This document shows, piece by piece, positions 50,288-59,371 of a DNA stretch of 64,000 nucleotides. Position numbers and translations under genes: made by a program. Origin of the DNA: Xylanibacter muris (lineage in GTDB: Bacteria > Bacteroidota > Bacteroidia > Bacteroidales > Bacteroidaceae); NCBI RefSeq assembly GCF_013166605.1, contig NZ_JABKKF010000002.1, forward strand, positions 1-64,000, in the 5' to 3' direction. The notes beneath the pieces are model-generated. The model worked only from the letters and a program-made list of their open reading frames with translations. It had not been told where the DNA came from and ran no database searches. The first letter of the stretch is position 1, and each line of letters starts with the position of its first letter.

Positions 50288-53200
50288 TTATTTATAAAGC
50301 TTTGTTATTTCAGCTCCGCTGTAGTAGTGCAGCAATATTTCATTGTAGTTGAATCCGTTTTCACCCATCATTGCCGCTCCGATCTGGCATAATCCTACAC
50401 CGTGTCCCCATCCGGCTCCGTGCAGAATGAACTTCTGGGGTATTCCGTTGTCGTCGTATGATGCCTTTTCTACCACGAATGCGCTGCTGTACAGATGGGT
50501 GTCGCTGAGAGTACGGCGTATTTCAAGTTCTTTGCCTATGGTGAGTTCCTTCTTTGTTCCGGTTATTCTTAATTTGCTTATACGTCCGCTTTTCCCTCTT
50601 TCCAGCGGTATCAGGTCTTTTATATCTCCGAAATCATCTTTTTGTTTGTCGTTGATGAGGCTTGAAAGCTGCTCTTGGGTATATTCTTTTTCCCACCTGT
50701 AGAAATCAGCCGTTTCCTGATCGTAGTCGTTCAGCACTTGCGACAATACTTTTCCGTTATGAGTATTACAGAAAGCGTCGGGGGTGCCCAATATCCATTT
50801 TTCCGCGTCTTCTTCCTTTGTGAGGTCGTATCTGCCTCCTTCGGCTGTATCTCGTATTGCGGCAAGATATTGTTTGGGTGTGTTTTCCCAACAGAACTGA
50901 AACTCCTCTGTCGCTCCTCCGCAGCATTTGCTGAAACGTGCGTCACATATCTCATTGTTGTATGAAAGCACCTGTCCGCGTGTTTCCTCAATGGCTTTTA
51001 TCACATGGGGGTTGTTTATTTTTGTTATGCCCTGATAGCGTTGGCAGTGGTCATCAGCGCAGACGTCAAATATCGTATGGTCCTCACGGTCGTACCATCT
51101 GATTATCTCATCGTCTTTTTTTATAAAAGAGAAGAAGTCGTTCTGGTCTCCTTGTGTCAGGTGCTTGCGTTTCTCCATCTGAGCCAGCAGCCAGCTTCTT
51201 GATATTACGGCATGAGCCTTGAGCAGTTCTATCGACGACGTGTCTTTCATTTCACTGGATATGACGCTTGTGAGATAGCTCTCGACCGGCAACTCGTTTA
51301 TTGCAATGATGTTGTCTGCCTCTACAACCAGTTTCAAAGTGCCGTTGAAAACCTGTGTCTCCTTGCGTTCCCAATGAAAATCCTTACCTATGGTGACTTC
51401 ATGCAGTGAGAAGGAAGCGTCTGCCGACAAGGGCGTGAATGTCAGCTCACGGTATTGACATCCGTTCCACAATATGCCTCCTTCTGAAAACTCCACAATC
51501 TGTTCGCCTTTTATGGTCTCTCCCTTGGCCATGTATGGAGCATTAAGCGAGAATGTTATTTTCTGTCCGTTTACTATGCCGACTTTTACTTCCGGCTCGC
51601 ACGTGTATGATACACGGCATTTTTTATTTTCAATGCCTTCTTTTATCTTTTCGGCGATTGAATCAATCTCACTTTCTGTAAGTGATACTTCTTTCAATAT
51701 TCCTGACGCTCTTTCTACGGTGATTTTGTTGAAGTCCTCTTTGCGCGGCATCACAAGAAGTCCGGCCATGTCAAGGGCTCCGGGGCTTACCAGACATTGT
51801 GTGTCATCATTGCTGTAGTAGCATTCCGGACGGTGCTTGCTCCTTGGAAATACCACTGTAATGAAATTGTTGCTGTTTTTCCATGCCACAATGTTAATCA
51901 TGGGTTCCGTATCACCCTCTTTAATTGGTAGCGCATGATACAGTCTTGTAAACAACTGGCCGTAGGTATCGGAGGAATGGGCTTTTATTACAAGTGCCGC
52001 GCACGGGTAATCGCTTACAATCCATATACCCTCACTTTCGTTTATAGTTATTATCGGTGTAAGGTTGCGGCTTAATCTCGCCCAACTCTGCTGCAACGGC
52101 AGCACTCCGCTTGTACCGGCTTGGAAGTGGGCGTGGTCGGGAGCCGACGCTCCGCATTTCGGTCCGTTGTAGAATACTGTGATTTCAGGATATTCTTCAA
52201 GAATCTTATGGATCTCATCGTAATATCCGTAAATCTGTTGCGGACTGTGTGTTTTCAGCGGAATGGTGAAATGGGTGGGCAGTATGGGGTAAGGGTTAAC
52301 CAATAAGTCAAAACGGTTGTCAATGACTCTTTTGGCCTGTACCTCCGGACGGTTGTTTTCGCAAAGGAAGCATGGTCTTTGCGATATGTCGTTTTTGTTG
52401 ATGCTTGCTCCTGTCGACACCATTCTTGCCGGATTGTGTTGTGCGATTATGCTGAATGTGTCTCCGGAAAGCTCTTTTGTCTGTATGTTGTGCATGTCGC
52501 GGTAACGCATCCTTGCTTCTTCCCATGTCTCAATCTGTCTGTAGAAGAACCTGTGGAGAGGACTGTCGGCCATAATGTCGGTCTTTCCCGTCATCATTTG
52601 CCGGCGTGCCGATATTTCCAAAGTGCGTAGCCGGTCTTTATACAGGTTGTTTGCGTTAATCTTTTCTATGGGAAGTGCGGCATCGCTGTTGCCCGACCAT
52701 CTGCGGCATAGATATAACTCGTCATAGATTCTTCCTATGCGGTAGCGGCGCGAGAAGATGAGTCCGATGGCATAGTCTTCCCCGTAGCTTGTGTTTGGAA
52801 ACTGTATTTGTCTGAGCAATGGGGTGAAGAAAGCGCGTGGCGCCCCAAGCCCGTTTATCCGCAGTGCGTTGTTGGCACCGTTGTCGTCTGTCCATTCCCT
52901 ATGGTCGATAAGTCCCGGAGGCAGTGTGTTAAGTTCGAAGTCGCACATGCGGTATGAGCCTATGACCATTGCTGCTTTTTGCTTTCTGAAAGCATATACA
53001 ATGGTTTGTATGGTGGCAGGCGAACTGTATAGGTCGTCACTGTCGAGTTGTATGGCAAACCTCCCGCATCTTTCATCGTTGACAGCCATATTCCAGCATC
53101 CTCCGATGCCGAGGTCTTTGCGTTTGGGTATCAGGTGTATAAGCCTTGGGTCGGCGATGCTTTCAATAAGTTTGGAAGTGTTGTCGGTGGAGTGGTTGTC

Positions 53201-54049
53201 TACGACTATTACGTTGAACTTGAAGTCGGTTCTTTGGCTCAGTGCGCTGTTTATGGCATCGAGGATCGTCTTTTCGCGGTTTCTGACCGGTATGATGACA
53301 GAAGCTTCAACGGGAAAATCCTGTTCGGTGAAGTCAGGGACTCTGCAGAACACACAGTCGATCTTTGCTCCGATAGCGTCAAGATGTGCCGTGGCGACGT
53401 CTTCCATTTCTTTTTGAACTTCTCTGTTGGCGGGATTGACATAGTCAAATTGTTTCACTCCGCTTTCTCTGAGGTCGATCTGCTCTTCTGTATATAAGTA
53501 TTCGTTGATATGGAATATGTTTCCGTTGCGGCTCAGAAACAGTCTTAAATCATACCATCCGGCATATTGGTAGTTCGTGTCGGTATTTGTTTCGACATAT
53601 TTATGAATGTGCTCTGATTTTATCAGGACAAGAGAACCGAAATCAAAGTCGTCGCGTATGCTTCCTGCTTGATAGTCGATGGTCGGGTGTTGCTGCAATG
53701 TTCCGTCTTCCATTGAGTAATAGTCACTGTAGACCATGGCCGCATCCGAGTCGTAGGCAACGCGCAGCATGCGTGACAATGCCGGCATGTCGATGTCTAT
53801 ATGAGTCGCTTTCAGACTGAGCAGTACATAATCGGCATTTGTGTGTTCGGATATTTTTCGTATAGTATCACTGTCTGTAAGTCCTTTCACTGTGATTTCC
53901 GAACATCCGTTCGGTGTGCTGTGGCCGGATGGCTTGTTTACAAGCAGGTTTATATTTTGTACTGTTCTGCTGTCACGCAGCATGGTTATTATTGATTCTG
54001 TCTCATTTATATCTCCGCATGCCAGGAAACAGTCTATTTTTGAGCGCAT
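50288..54049 (-). CDS. fusion protein: two GT-A-like regions, DUF4922/GalT-HIT-like region, SpoIID/LytB domain
   Basis: A 1253-residue multidomain protein without a visible signal peptide (start MRSKIDCFLACGD). Residues 1-230 resemble a degenerate GT2-like fold (NADYVLLSLKATHID, MVYSDYYS). Residues 247-475 are a clear GT2 domain (ASVIIPVRNREKTILDA, IQLDSDDLYSS with DSDD at 336-339). Residues 530-790 resemble DUF4922 and GalT/HIT nucleotidyl transferases: CFLC (560-563), THFTIP, and DHAHFQAG with H639, H641, Q643. Residues 815-1253 are SpoIID/LytB-like: LPVESYLTSVISSEM with probable catalytic E933, and GAGWGHGVGLCQIGAAMM (1211-1228). SpoIID enzymes normally cleave denuded peptidoglycan outside the cytoplasm, so the absence of an export signal is odd. 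It lies between an FMN enzyme and AmpG. Confidence 0.85.
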   Translation of the reverse strand: MRSKIDCFLACGDINETESIITMLRDSRTVQNINLLVNKPSGHSTPNGCSEITVKGLTDSDTIRKISEHTNADYVLLSLKATHIDIDMPALSRMLRVAYDSDAAMVYSDYYSMEDGTLQQHPTIDYQAGSIRDDFDFGSLVLIKSEHIHKYVETNTDTNYQYAGWYDLRLFLSRNGNIFHINEYLYTEEQIDLRESGVKQFDYVNPANREVQKEMEDVATAHLDAIGAKIDCVFCRVPDFTEQDFPVEASVIIPVRNREKTILDAINSALSQRTDFKFNVIVVDNHSTDNTSKLIESIADPRLIHLIPKRKDLGIGGCWNMAVNDERCGRFAIQLDSDDLYSSPATIQTIVYAFRKQKAAMVIGSYRMCDFELNTLPPGLIDHREWTDDNGANNALRINGLGAPRAFFTPLLRQIQFPNTSYGEDYAIGLIFSRRYRIGRIYDELYLCRRWSGNSDAALPIEKINANNLYKDRLRTLEISARRQMMTGKTDIMADSPLHRFFYRQIETWEEARMRYRDMHNIQTKELSGDTFSIIAQHNPARMVSTGASINKNDISQRPCFLCENNRPEVQAKRVIDNRFDLLVNPYPILPTHFTIPLKTHSPQQIYGYYDEIHKILEEYPEITVFYNGPKCGASAPDHAHFQAGTSGVLPLQQSWARLSRNLTPIITINESEGIWIVSDYPCAALVIKAHSSDTYGQLFTRLYHALPIKEGDTEPMINIVAWKNSNNFITVVFPRSKHRPECYYSNDDTQCLVSPGALDMAGLLVMPRKEDFNKITVERASGILKEVSLTESEIDSIAEKIKEGIENKKCRVSYTCEPEVKVGIVNGQKITFSLNAPYMAKGETIKGEQIVEFSEGGILWNGCQYRELTFTPLSADASFSLHEVTIGKDFHWERKETQVFNGTLKLVVEADNIIAINELPVESYLTSVISSEMKDTSSIELLKAHAVISRSWLLAQMEKRKHLTQGDQNDFFSFIKKDDEIIRWYDREDHTIFDVCADDHCQRYQGITKINNPHVIKAIEETRGQVLSYNNEICDARFSKCCGGATEEFQFCWENTPKQYLAAIRDTAEGGRYDLTKEEDAEKWILGTPDAFCNTHNGKVLSQVLNDYDQETADFYRWEKEYTQEQLSSLINDKQKDDFGDIKDLIPLERGKSGRISKLRITGTKKELTIGKELEIRRTLSDTHLYSSAFVVEKASYDDNGIPQKFILHGAGWGHGVGLCQIGAAMMGENGFNYNEILLHYYSGAEITKLYK

Positions 54050-54088
54050 ATTCTATATTCGGATATTTTATTGGTTTGTCTAAGTGGA

Positions 54089-55033
54089 TTAGAAACTAAG
54101 GCTTTTCAGTTTTGATATTGTCATTTCGTATTCATCAATAAGTGTATTGATGATTTCACTTACGGGTTTTATCTCCTTTATGGCAGATGCGACTTGTCCT
54201 ATTTCAAGTTCTCCGTTTTCTGTGTCGCCTTCGAATATTCCGCGTTTTGATGCCGCCTTGCCTAATATTTCTTTAAGTTCTTCGGCATGAGCGCCGCGCT
54301 CCTCAGCCTCGGCCACTCTGTTATAAAGATGGTTTTTGACAAGCCGTGTCGGCGCGATTTTTTTCAGGCATAACATGGTGTCGCCTTCATCAAGGTTTAT
54401 ACATCTTTTCTTGAATGCTTCGGATGCGGAGCTCTCTTCGGAAAGGGCAAACATCGTTCCTATCTGTACACCGTCGGCACCAAGTGCGGTGGCGGCGGCA
54501 AATGCCTGTCCGCTTCCAATACCTCCTGCTGCAATCAAGGGTAATGATGTGGTTTGCCTAACTTGAGGTATAAGGGTCATTGTGGTGGTTTCTTCACGTC
54601 CGTTGTGTCCTCCGGCCTCAAAGCCTTCGGCCACAATGGCGTCAACACCGGCCTCTTCGCATTTGAGGGCAAATTTGCTGCTTGACACCACATGGGCCAC
54701 CTTTATCCCTGCCTCATGAAACTTTGCGGTGTATTTCTTTGGACTTCCTGCAGAAGTGAATACGATTCCCACTTTTTCTGCAATAAGAATGTCTATGAGG
54801 CGGTCTATTTCCGGATACATAAGCGGCACGTTCACACCCCACGGCTTATTTGTCGCTGATTTTATTTTATGTATATGTTCGATAAGTGTTTCCGGATGCA
54901 TGGAGCCGGCTCCAAGTAATCCTAAGCCTCCGGCATTGCTTACGGCTGCTGCCAGTTTCCATCCGCTGCACCATACCATTCCACCTTGTATTATAGGGTA
55001 GCGTATACCAAACAAGTTGCAAATTCTGTTCAT
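54089..55033 (-). CDS. nitronate monooxygenase / FabK-like flavoprotein
   Basis: An FMN-dependent TIM-barrel oxidoreductase of 314 residues. YPIIQGGMVWCSGWKLAAAVSNAGG at the start, H143 in EAGGHNG (the active-site histidine shared by FabK and nitronate monooxygenases), and the FMN phosphate loop AAGGIGSG plus GADGVQIGTMF are clear. FabK (enoyl-ACP reductase II) and nitronate monooxygenase cannot be separated by eye; the length and context (no fatty acid genes) leave both open. It is 28 bp after rhaM and 39 bp before the fusion gene. Confidence 0.85.
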   Translation of the reverse strand: MNRICNLFGIRYPIIQGGMVWCSGWKLAAAVSNAGGLGLLGAGSMHPETLIEHIHKIKSATNKPWGVNVPLMYPEIDRLIDILIAEKVGIVFTSAGSPKKYTAKFHEAGIKVAHVVSSSKFALKCEEAGVDAIVAEGFEAGGHNGREETTTMTLIPQVRQTTSLPLIAAGGIGSGQAFAAATALGADGVQIGTMFALSEESSASEAFKKRCINLDEGDTMLCLKKIAPTRLVKNHLYNRVAEAEERGAHAEELKEILGKAASKRGIFEGDTENGELEIGQVASAIKEIKPVSEIINTLIDEYEMTISKLKSLSF

Positions 55034-55061
55034 ATATCGGTCCGTTGTCTTGTTATTATGT

Positions 55062-55379
55062 TTATTCTAAATAAAAAAGTTCCTTTAGCGGGATTGTCAC
55101 CGGTGAGTTATCCGGATTGACTTCCATAATGTCTGCCATCATGTCCCACCACTTCTGGGTGATTGGGTCAACATTAGCCGTGTCCTGGCTGTTTGTTTCT
55201 TTAGAGCATTTCTGCACAGCGAAGAGAATGTTTGTTTCCTTGTCCCAGAAAATACTGTAGTCGCTTACTCCCTGGTCCTTTATCATTTGTTTAAGTTCCG
55301 GCCAAATGGCAGCATGACGTTTTTCGTATTCTTCCTCGCATCCTTTTTTAAGAATCATTTTAAATGCAAATCTTTTCAT
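55062..55379 (-). CDS. rhaM: L-rhamnose mutarotase
   Basis: Interconverts alpha and beta anomers of L-rhamnose. The 105-residue length, H22 in KRHAAIWPEL, the YSIFWDKETNILFA strand and the WWDMMADIM motif match RhaM. No rhamnose catabolic genes are nearby; it sits between a GT2 glycosyltransferase (24 bp away) and the FabK-like gene, in an operon ending in AmpG. This suggests handling of rhamnose or another deoxysugar from envelope glycan. Confidence 0.92.
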   Translation of the reverse strand: MKRFAFKMILKKGCEEEYEKRHAAIWPELKQMIKDQGVSDYSIFWDKETNILFAVQKCSKETNSQDTANVDPITQKWWDMMADIMEVNPDNSPVTIPLKELFYLE

Positions 55380-55403
55380 GGTCTTTGTTGTTTTAGTCAG
55401 TGA

Positions 55404-56327
55404 TTATTGTTTTATGTTCAGGAAATATCCTAATCTGTATAGATTGAATATAAACAAGTTCGGATTGTTGCCTGTGAGCCATGCCCGTTCCATTCTGCCG
55501 AAAAGCCTGTGCCAAAGCTTTATGATATTTGTCAAGGCTGGTATTTTATTGATTTTGCCAACGAGAGACAATATGGCGGTATATCCGTTAAGCTCTTCAC
55601 TAAATCTGAATAAAGTGCGTAGTCCCTCTTCGCTTTTGTTGATAAACGACTCGTTTGTCTCGAAGTTGTCGAACAATACAGGATTCTGTATATGCGTGAT
55701 TTTTATTTTATTCTGTTTTAGCTTTTTCCCGAATAATACGTCTTCGTATCCGTAGTTCTTGAATCTTTCATCGAAGAGGTTTTCAAGCATAATGTCGCGT
55801 CTGATAAGAAAATTGGCTGTGTGGAAATCCTTATACTTGTTCTTTATCCGTTTTTCAAGAGTATGTTCCGGTTCCGCTTTCCTTTCATAAAGGAACCTTA
55901 GGTTGTTTCTGTATTCTTTATGGCTTCCTCCTATTGTAATGCCTCCGTATACCACATCGTTTCCTTCGCTTTCAATATAGGATTTAAGGAAACTCTGGTC
56001 TGGTATGGCAAGGTCGCTGTCCAGAAACAGCAGATAGTCATTCTTTGCTTGTTGTGCCATGAAGTTCCTTATACATGAACGCCCTGTATTGTATCCCCTT
56101 ATGATGTATCTGCAATGAGGCAGGGTGTTTATTTCCATGTTAGCCTTCATGGCATCTTTGTTTGTGGAACCGTCATCGGCTACAATAATCTCGTAAGAGA
56201 ATCTCCCATGGCTTAAAAAGCAAAGATGCTCGGCCTGAATATGCAGGTCGTATACCATTTTCATACACATATTATTATATGTAGGCAGAAGTATAGATAT
56301 GCTGTTCTTGGTATGGCCGGCAGTCAT
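55404..56327 (-). CDS. GT2-family glycosyltransferase
   Basis: A 307-residue GT-A enzyme. SISILLPTYNN at the start, EIIVADDGSTNKDA for nucleotide binding, FLDSDLAIPD as the DxD-type motif (about residue 95), and YGEDVLFG-like NYGYEDVLFGKKL near 195 are typical of family 2 enzymes with the galactosyltransferase-type C-terminal region. The start at MTAGHTKN is used because a -7 element overlaps the longer frame's ATG at 56384. It is the first gene of the five-gene operon. Substrate unknown. Confidence 0.86.
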   Translation of the reverse strand: MTAGHTKNSISILLPTYNNMCMKMVYDLHIQAEHLCFLSHGRFSYEIIVADDGSTNKDAMKANMEINTLPHCRYIIRGYNTGRSCIRNFMAQQAKNDYLLFLDSDLAIPDQSFLKSYIESEGNDVVYGGITIGGSHKEYRNNLRFLYERKAEPEHTLEKRIKNKYKDFHTANFLIRRDIMLENLFDERFKNYGYEDVLFGKKLKQNKIKITHIQNPVLFDNFETNESFINKSEEGLRTLFRFSEELNGYTAILSLVGKINKIPALTNIIKLWHRLFGRMERAWLTGNNPNLFIFNLYRLGYFLNIKQ

Positions 56328-56381
56328 ATGTGATTTTCTGTTTCGTATGATTATTGTTTCTCTACCCGTTAAATAGTAGTG

Positions 56382-56389
56382 CAAAAATA
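56382..56389 (-). promoter_or_regulatory. -7 element of the GT2-rhaM-fusion-AmpG operon
   Basis: TATTTTTG on the minus strand, about 55 bp before the chosen GT2 start codon. No -33 partner is convincing. Confidence 0.5.
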
Positions 56390-56429
56390 GCGAAAATAAA
56401 TGATAAAAGGCAAAGTTTATACTAAAAAG

Positions 56430-56461
56430 TTTGGCCTTTATGCAAATAGGTATTAATTTTG
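56430..56461 (+). promoter_or_regulatory. promoter of the DUF4923 gene
   Basis: TTTG (56430-56433), a 20-bp spacer and TAATTTTG (56454-56461), 21 bp before the start codon. Together with 56382-56389 it makes a compact divergent promoter pair. Confidence 0.7.
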
Positions 56462-56482
56462 CCGGGGTTTAAATTTTAAGAA

Positions 56483-57124
56483 ATGAAAAAAATATTATTA
56501 AAGTCATTGACATTATGTGTGATGCTTATGTGTTGTGTTTCAACCAATGCACAGATCGATTTAGGTGAGATTTTGAAAGGCATCGGCAATTCTTCTGAAG
56601 GAGCCGGTTCTGGTGATTTGATTTCAAACCTCACATCTGTGTTTTCAAAAGACAAGCAGGCTTCAAAGAAAAGTATAGTTGGGACATGGATATATTCAGA
56701 GCCGGCGATAGTGTTTCAGTCAGACAATCTGTTGGCTAAGGCCGGAGCAAAACTGGCAGCGGGAAAGATTGAGAAGAAATTACAGGAGCAATTAGGAAAA
56801 TATGGTATAAGTGAGGGCGCCTTGCGGTTTACTTTTAATGAAGACGGTACTTTCACGGAAGTGCTGGGCAAGAAAACAATGAAAGGAAAATGGGAGGTGA
56901 AGAATTCGGTTTTGAATATCACTTATCTTGGTGTCAGGACCATAACTATAACGACACAGCTTGAAGGAGACAACCTCATGTTCGTTACTGATGCAACCAA
57001 ACTACTGAATCTTGTACAGATAATAGGTAATAAGTCTTCCAATGCAAATATCAAGACAGTTGCGACTTTGATGAAGAGCGTTAAAGGCATGCAGGCAGGT
57101 ATAACTCTGAAACGCGAGAAGTGA
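56483..57124 (+). CDS. DUF4923-family exported protein
   Basis: A 213-residue protein with a signal peptide (MKKILLKSLTLCVMLMCC, cleavage after about STNA, residue 23). A Gly/Ser-rich stretch follows, then the DUF4923-like domain with KKSIVGTWIYSEPAIVFQS near 65 and the lipocalin-like FTFNEDGTFTEVLGKKTMKGKWEV segment. It probably lies in the periplasm or at the outer membrane. Function unknown; common in Bacteroidales. It is divergent from the five-gene glycan operon and has its own promoter. Confidence 0.85.
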   Translation: MKKILLKSLTLCVMLMCCVSTNAQIDLGEILKGIGNSSEGAGSGDLISNLTSVFSKDKQASKKSIVGTWIYSEPAIVFQSDNLLAKAGAKLAAGKIEKKLQEQLGKYGISEGALRFTFNEDGTFTEVLGKKTMKGKWEVKNSVLNITYLGVRTITITTQLEGDNLMFVTDATKLLNLVQIIGNKSSNANIKTVATLMKSVKGMQAGITLKREK

Positions 57125-57267
57125 ATCATATAGTTTTTTGTGTAACTATTCGGCACAGACATGGCTGAATAGTTATTTTTTTGTACGTTGACAAATAAAA
57201 AGAGTTAAAAAAAGCATTGTATGGTTGTTTTGTGTGTTTATTACCTTAAATAATACGAAAAAATGAC

Positions 57268-57275
57268 TACCTTTG
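57268..57275 (+). promoter_or_regulatory. -7 element for rpsP with leader hairpin
   Basis: TACCTTTG followed by CAGCCGC, the same form as the tRNA promoters. A short stem in the leader (GCCGC at about 57278-57282 with GCGGC at about 57295-57299) precedes the start by about 35 bases. Confidence 0.65.
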
Positions 57276-57334
57276 CAGCCGCTGTCACGAGTTGGCGGCA
57301 TTAAATTCAAACCTAATTAAAAATAAAATTAAAA

Positions 57335-57889
57335 ATGGCAACAAAAATCAGATTGCAGCGCGGCGGTCGTAAGAACTATGCTTTTTACAGTATCGTAATC
57401 GCTGATTCAAGAGCACCACGTGATGGTAAATTTACTGAGAAGATTGGTACTTATAACCCCAACACCAATCCGGCCACAGTAGATTTGAATTTTGAACGTG
57501 CCCTTCACTGGGTGGAAATTGGCGCACAGCCTACAGACACAGTACGCAATATTCTTAGCCGTGAGGGTGTTTATTTGATGAAGCATCTTCGTTGCGGTGT
57601 AAAGAAAGGCGCATTTGACGAAGCTACTGCACAGACGAAGTTTGACGCATGGAAAGCAGACAAGGTAAAGGGACTTGATGCAGTGCGTGACAATGTGGCA
57701 AAGGTAAAGAAAGATGCTTATGAGAAAGAACTCGAGGCAGAGAAGAAGATAAACGAAGCTGTAGCGAAGAAAGTGGCGGAAAAGAAAGCTGCCATTGCTG
57801 CTGCAAAAGCAGAGGAAGAGGCACAGAAAGCAGCGGAAGCTGCCGCTCCTGCTGAAGGTGAGGCTACAGAAGCACCTGTTGCAGAATAA
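57335..57889 (+). CDS. rpsP: 30S ribosomal protein S16
   Basis: A small-subunit protein needed for 30S assembly. The first 85 residues are the S16 core ([34 protein letters not shown] region, then [16 protein letters not shown]). The tail from about 95 to 184 is Lys/Glu/Ala-rich and probably a long helix ending disordered, doubling the size of the E. coli protein (82). Such tails are usual in Bacteroidetes. It is a single-gene unit here, away from rimM, trmD and rplS. Confidence 0.95.
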   Translation: MATKIRLQRGGRKNYAFYSIVIADSRAPRDGKFTEKIGTYNPNTNPATVDLNFERALHWVEIGAQPTDTVRNILSREGVYLMKHLRCGVKKGAFDEATAQTKFDAWKADKVKGLDAVRDNVAKVKKDAYEKELEAEKKINEAVAKKVAEKKAAIAAAKAEEEAQKAAEAAAPAEGEATEAPVAE

Positions 57890-57942
57890 GTCTTTAGGAG
57901 GGATTAGAGTTAAAATTCCCCTGAATAGATTTAGTATAAAAC

Positions 57943-57999
57943 AAGGCAAACATTTGTTGCGTGGAATAATATTCTTAAGGCAGCAGTTGTTTGCCTTTT
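57943..57999. terminator. bidirectional terminator between rpsP and the Fur gene
   Basis: AAGGCAAACA and TGTTTGCCTT (57943-57952, 57988-57997) with a 35-base loop, followed by TTATT; on the other strand an A/T stretch also follows. Confidence 0.65.
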
Positions 58000-58058
58000 A
58001 TTATGGTTCCCGTGAATTTATTGCATATTTGTTTATATTGCATCTGTAATAATTGAAT

Positions 58059-58478
58059 TTATCTTCCAGCGCATTCCGGACACAGTCCCTTGATTACAAA
58101 TGATGCGGAATGTGGAATAAAACCTTGTGGGAGTTCTATGTCGTGCATTGGTATGTCTTTCATGCAGAATGATTTATGGCATAGCTTACAGTAAAAGTGG
58201 ATGTGCGCTTCTGAATTATTGCATATTCCTTTTTGAGTGCATAGTTCATAGTTTATAATTCCGCGTCCGTCTTCAAAAGAGTGTACGATGTCGTTTTTCA
58301 GAAACAGCGAAAGTACTCTGAATATGCTTGATTTATCCATTGTGGGTAAGGTTTCCTCAATATCGGACAGACTCATCGGACGTGCTTCTTTTATTAGGGT
58401 TTTCATTATAAGGATTCTGTTTGATGTCGGTTTCACACCTTTTTCCTCCATACGTTCTGTGATATTGTTTTCTCCCAT
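58059..58478 (-). CDS. Fur-family metalloregulator
   Basis: A 139-residue winged-helix repressor. The recognition helix region reads MDKSSIFRVLSLFLKNDIV, where Fur proteins have xxTVYRxLxxLxxxGLV; here the T-V-Y is S-I-F. HIHF (92-95) and two zinc pairs, C97/C100 and C133/C136, are present. Whether it senses iron, zinc, manganese or peroxide cannot be read; no metal transporter is adjacent. Convergent with rpsP across a terminator. Confidence 0.9.
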   Translation of the reverse strand: MGENNITERMEEKGVKPTSNRILIMKTLIKEARPMSLSDIEETLPTMDKSSIFRVLSLFLKNDIVHSFEDGRGIINYELCTQKGICNNSEAHIHFYCKLCHKSFCMKDIPMHDIELPQGFIPHSASFVIKGLCPECAGR

Positions 58479-58608
58479 GTTTTAATTTAAAGTCTGTTAT
58501 TATTCAAGTAAAAGATAGAACAGGAAACATTATTCTCTTATCTGAGAAATCTTATTGCCGGATATGGCTACAGGCGGGATATCCGGCAATATGATGTGTT
58601 GTATGTTT

Positions 58609-59073
58609 TCAGTTGAAATAATATAAGAAAGTGGCGATACCTTCCAACGCTTTTTTCTTTTGGTCTTTTATTTCTATTGAAAACTTTATTTCAGCCTTCA
58701 CTGTTCCTCTGAGGTTTGTGATTGAATGCAGGTCTGCCACAAGGCGTATTGATTCTCCTGATTTTACAGCCTGTCCGAATTTCATTTTATCCATGCCGTA
58801 GTTCACCATCATTTTCAAGTTGTTCACTTCTATAATCTGATTCCATAGGTAAGGAAGCATGGATAGTGTCAAGTATCCGTGGGCAATTGTCGTTTTGAAC
58901 GGACTTTCAACTGCCGCACGTTCCGTATCCACGTGAATCCACTGGTGGTCAAGAGTTGCGTCGGCAAAAAGGCTTATACGCTCCTGGGTGAGTTCCACAT
59001 AGTCTGACACACCTATGTTCTTGCCTAAAAGTGCGGCAAACTCATCATAACTGTTAATTATTACTTTACTCAT
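58609..59073 (-). CDS. MaoC-family dehydratase
   Basis: A hot-dog-fold hydratase of 154 residues. The active-site motif FADATLDHQWIHVD supplies D42 and H47 (R-hydratase pattern D-x4-H), and AHGYLTLSML follows as in PhaJ-type (R)-specific enoyl-CoA hydratases. Expected to act on an acyl-CoA or acyl-ACP double bond in the cytoplasm. No pathway partner is adjacent. The gene lies between Fur and the MATE transporter, transcribed alone. Confidence 0.92.
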   Translation of the reverse strand: MSKVIINSYDEFAALLGKNIGVSDYVELTQERISLFADATLDHQWIHVDTERAAVESPFKTTIAHGYLTLSMLPYLWNQIIEVNNLKMMVNYGMDKMKFGQAVKSGESIRLVADLHSITNLRGTVKAEIKFSIEIKDQKKKALEGIATFLYYFN

Positions 59074-59256
59074 TTTATGGTTATTATTTAGTTATACCTT
59101 AATATTATTGCAAAGTTACGACAAATCTCCGGAATAACCGAGAAAAACGGTAGAAATGACGCTAACCGGCTTGCCGTCAATGCCGTTGCCGGTTGAGCCG
59201 GCATTGTAATTAACATCTATTTTCCATGTTTCTGTCTATGTCTCGTTTTTTTGAAG

Positions 59257-59264
59257 TAATTTTG
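59257..59264 (+). promoter_or_regulatory. -7 element for the MATE gene
   Basis: TAATTTTG, about 108 bp before the chosen ATG, implying a leader of about 100 bases. No other consensus element lies closer. Confidence 0.4.
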
Positions 59265-59371
59265 CATCATATTTATTGTGGCCATATAACAGTTTCTATA
59301 AATATTGATTGTTTTTGGTTTGCATAATTATTGTGATATTAAGTTTCAGGAATAAAAAAGCGAGAACGGAA

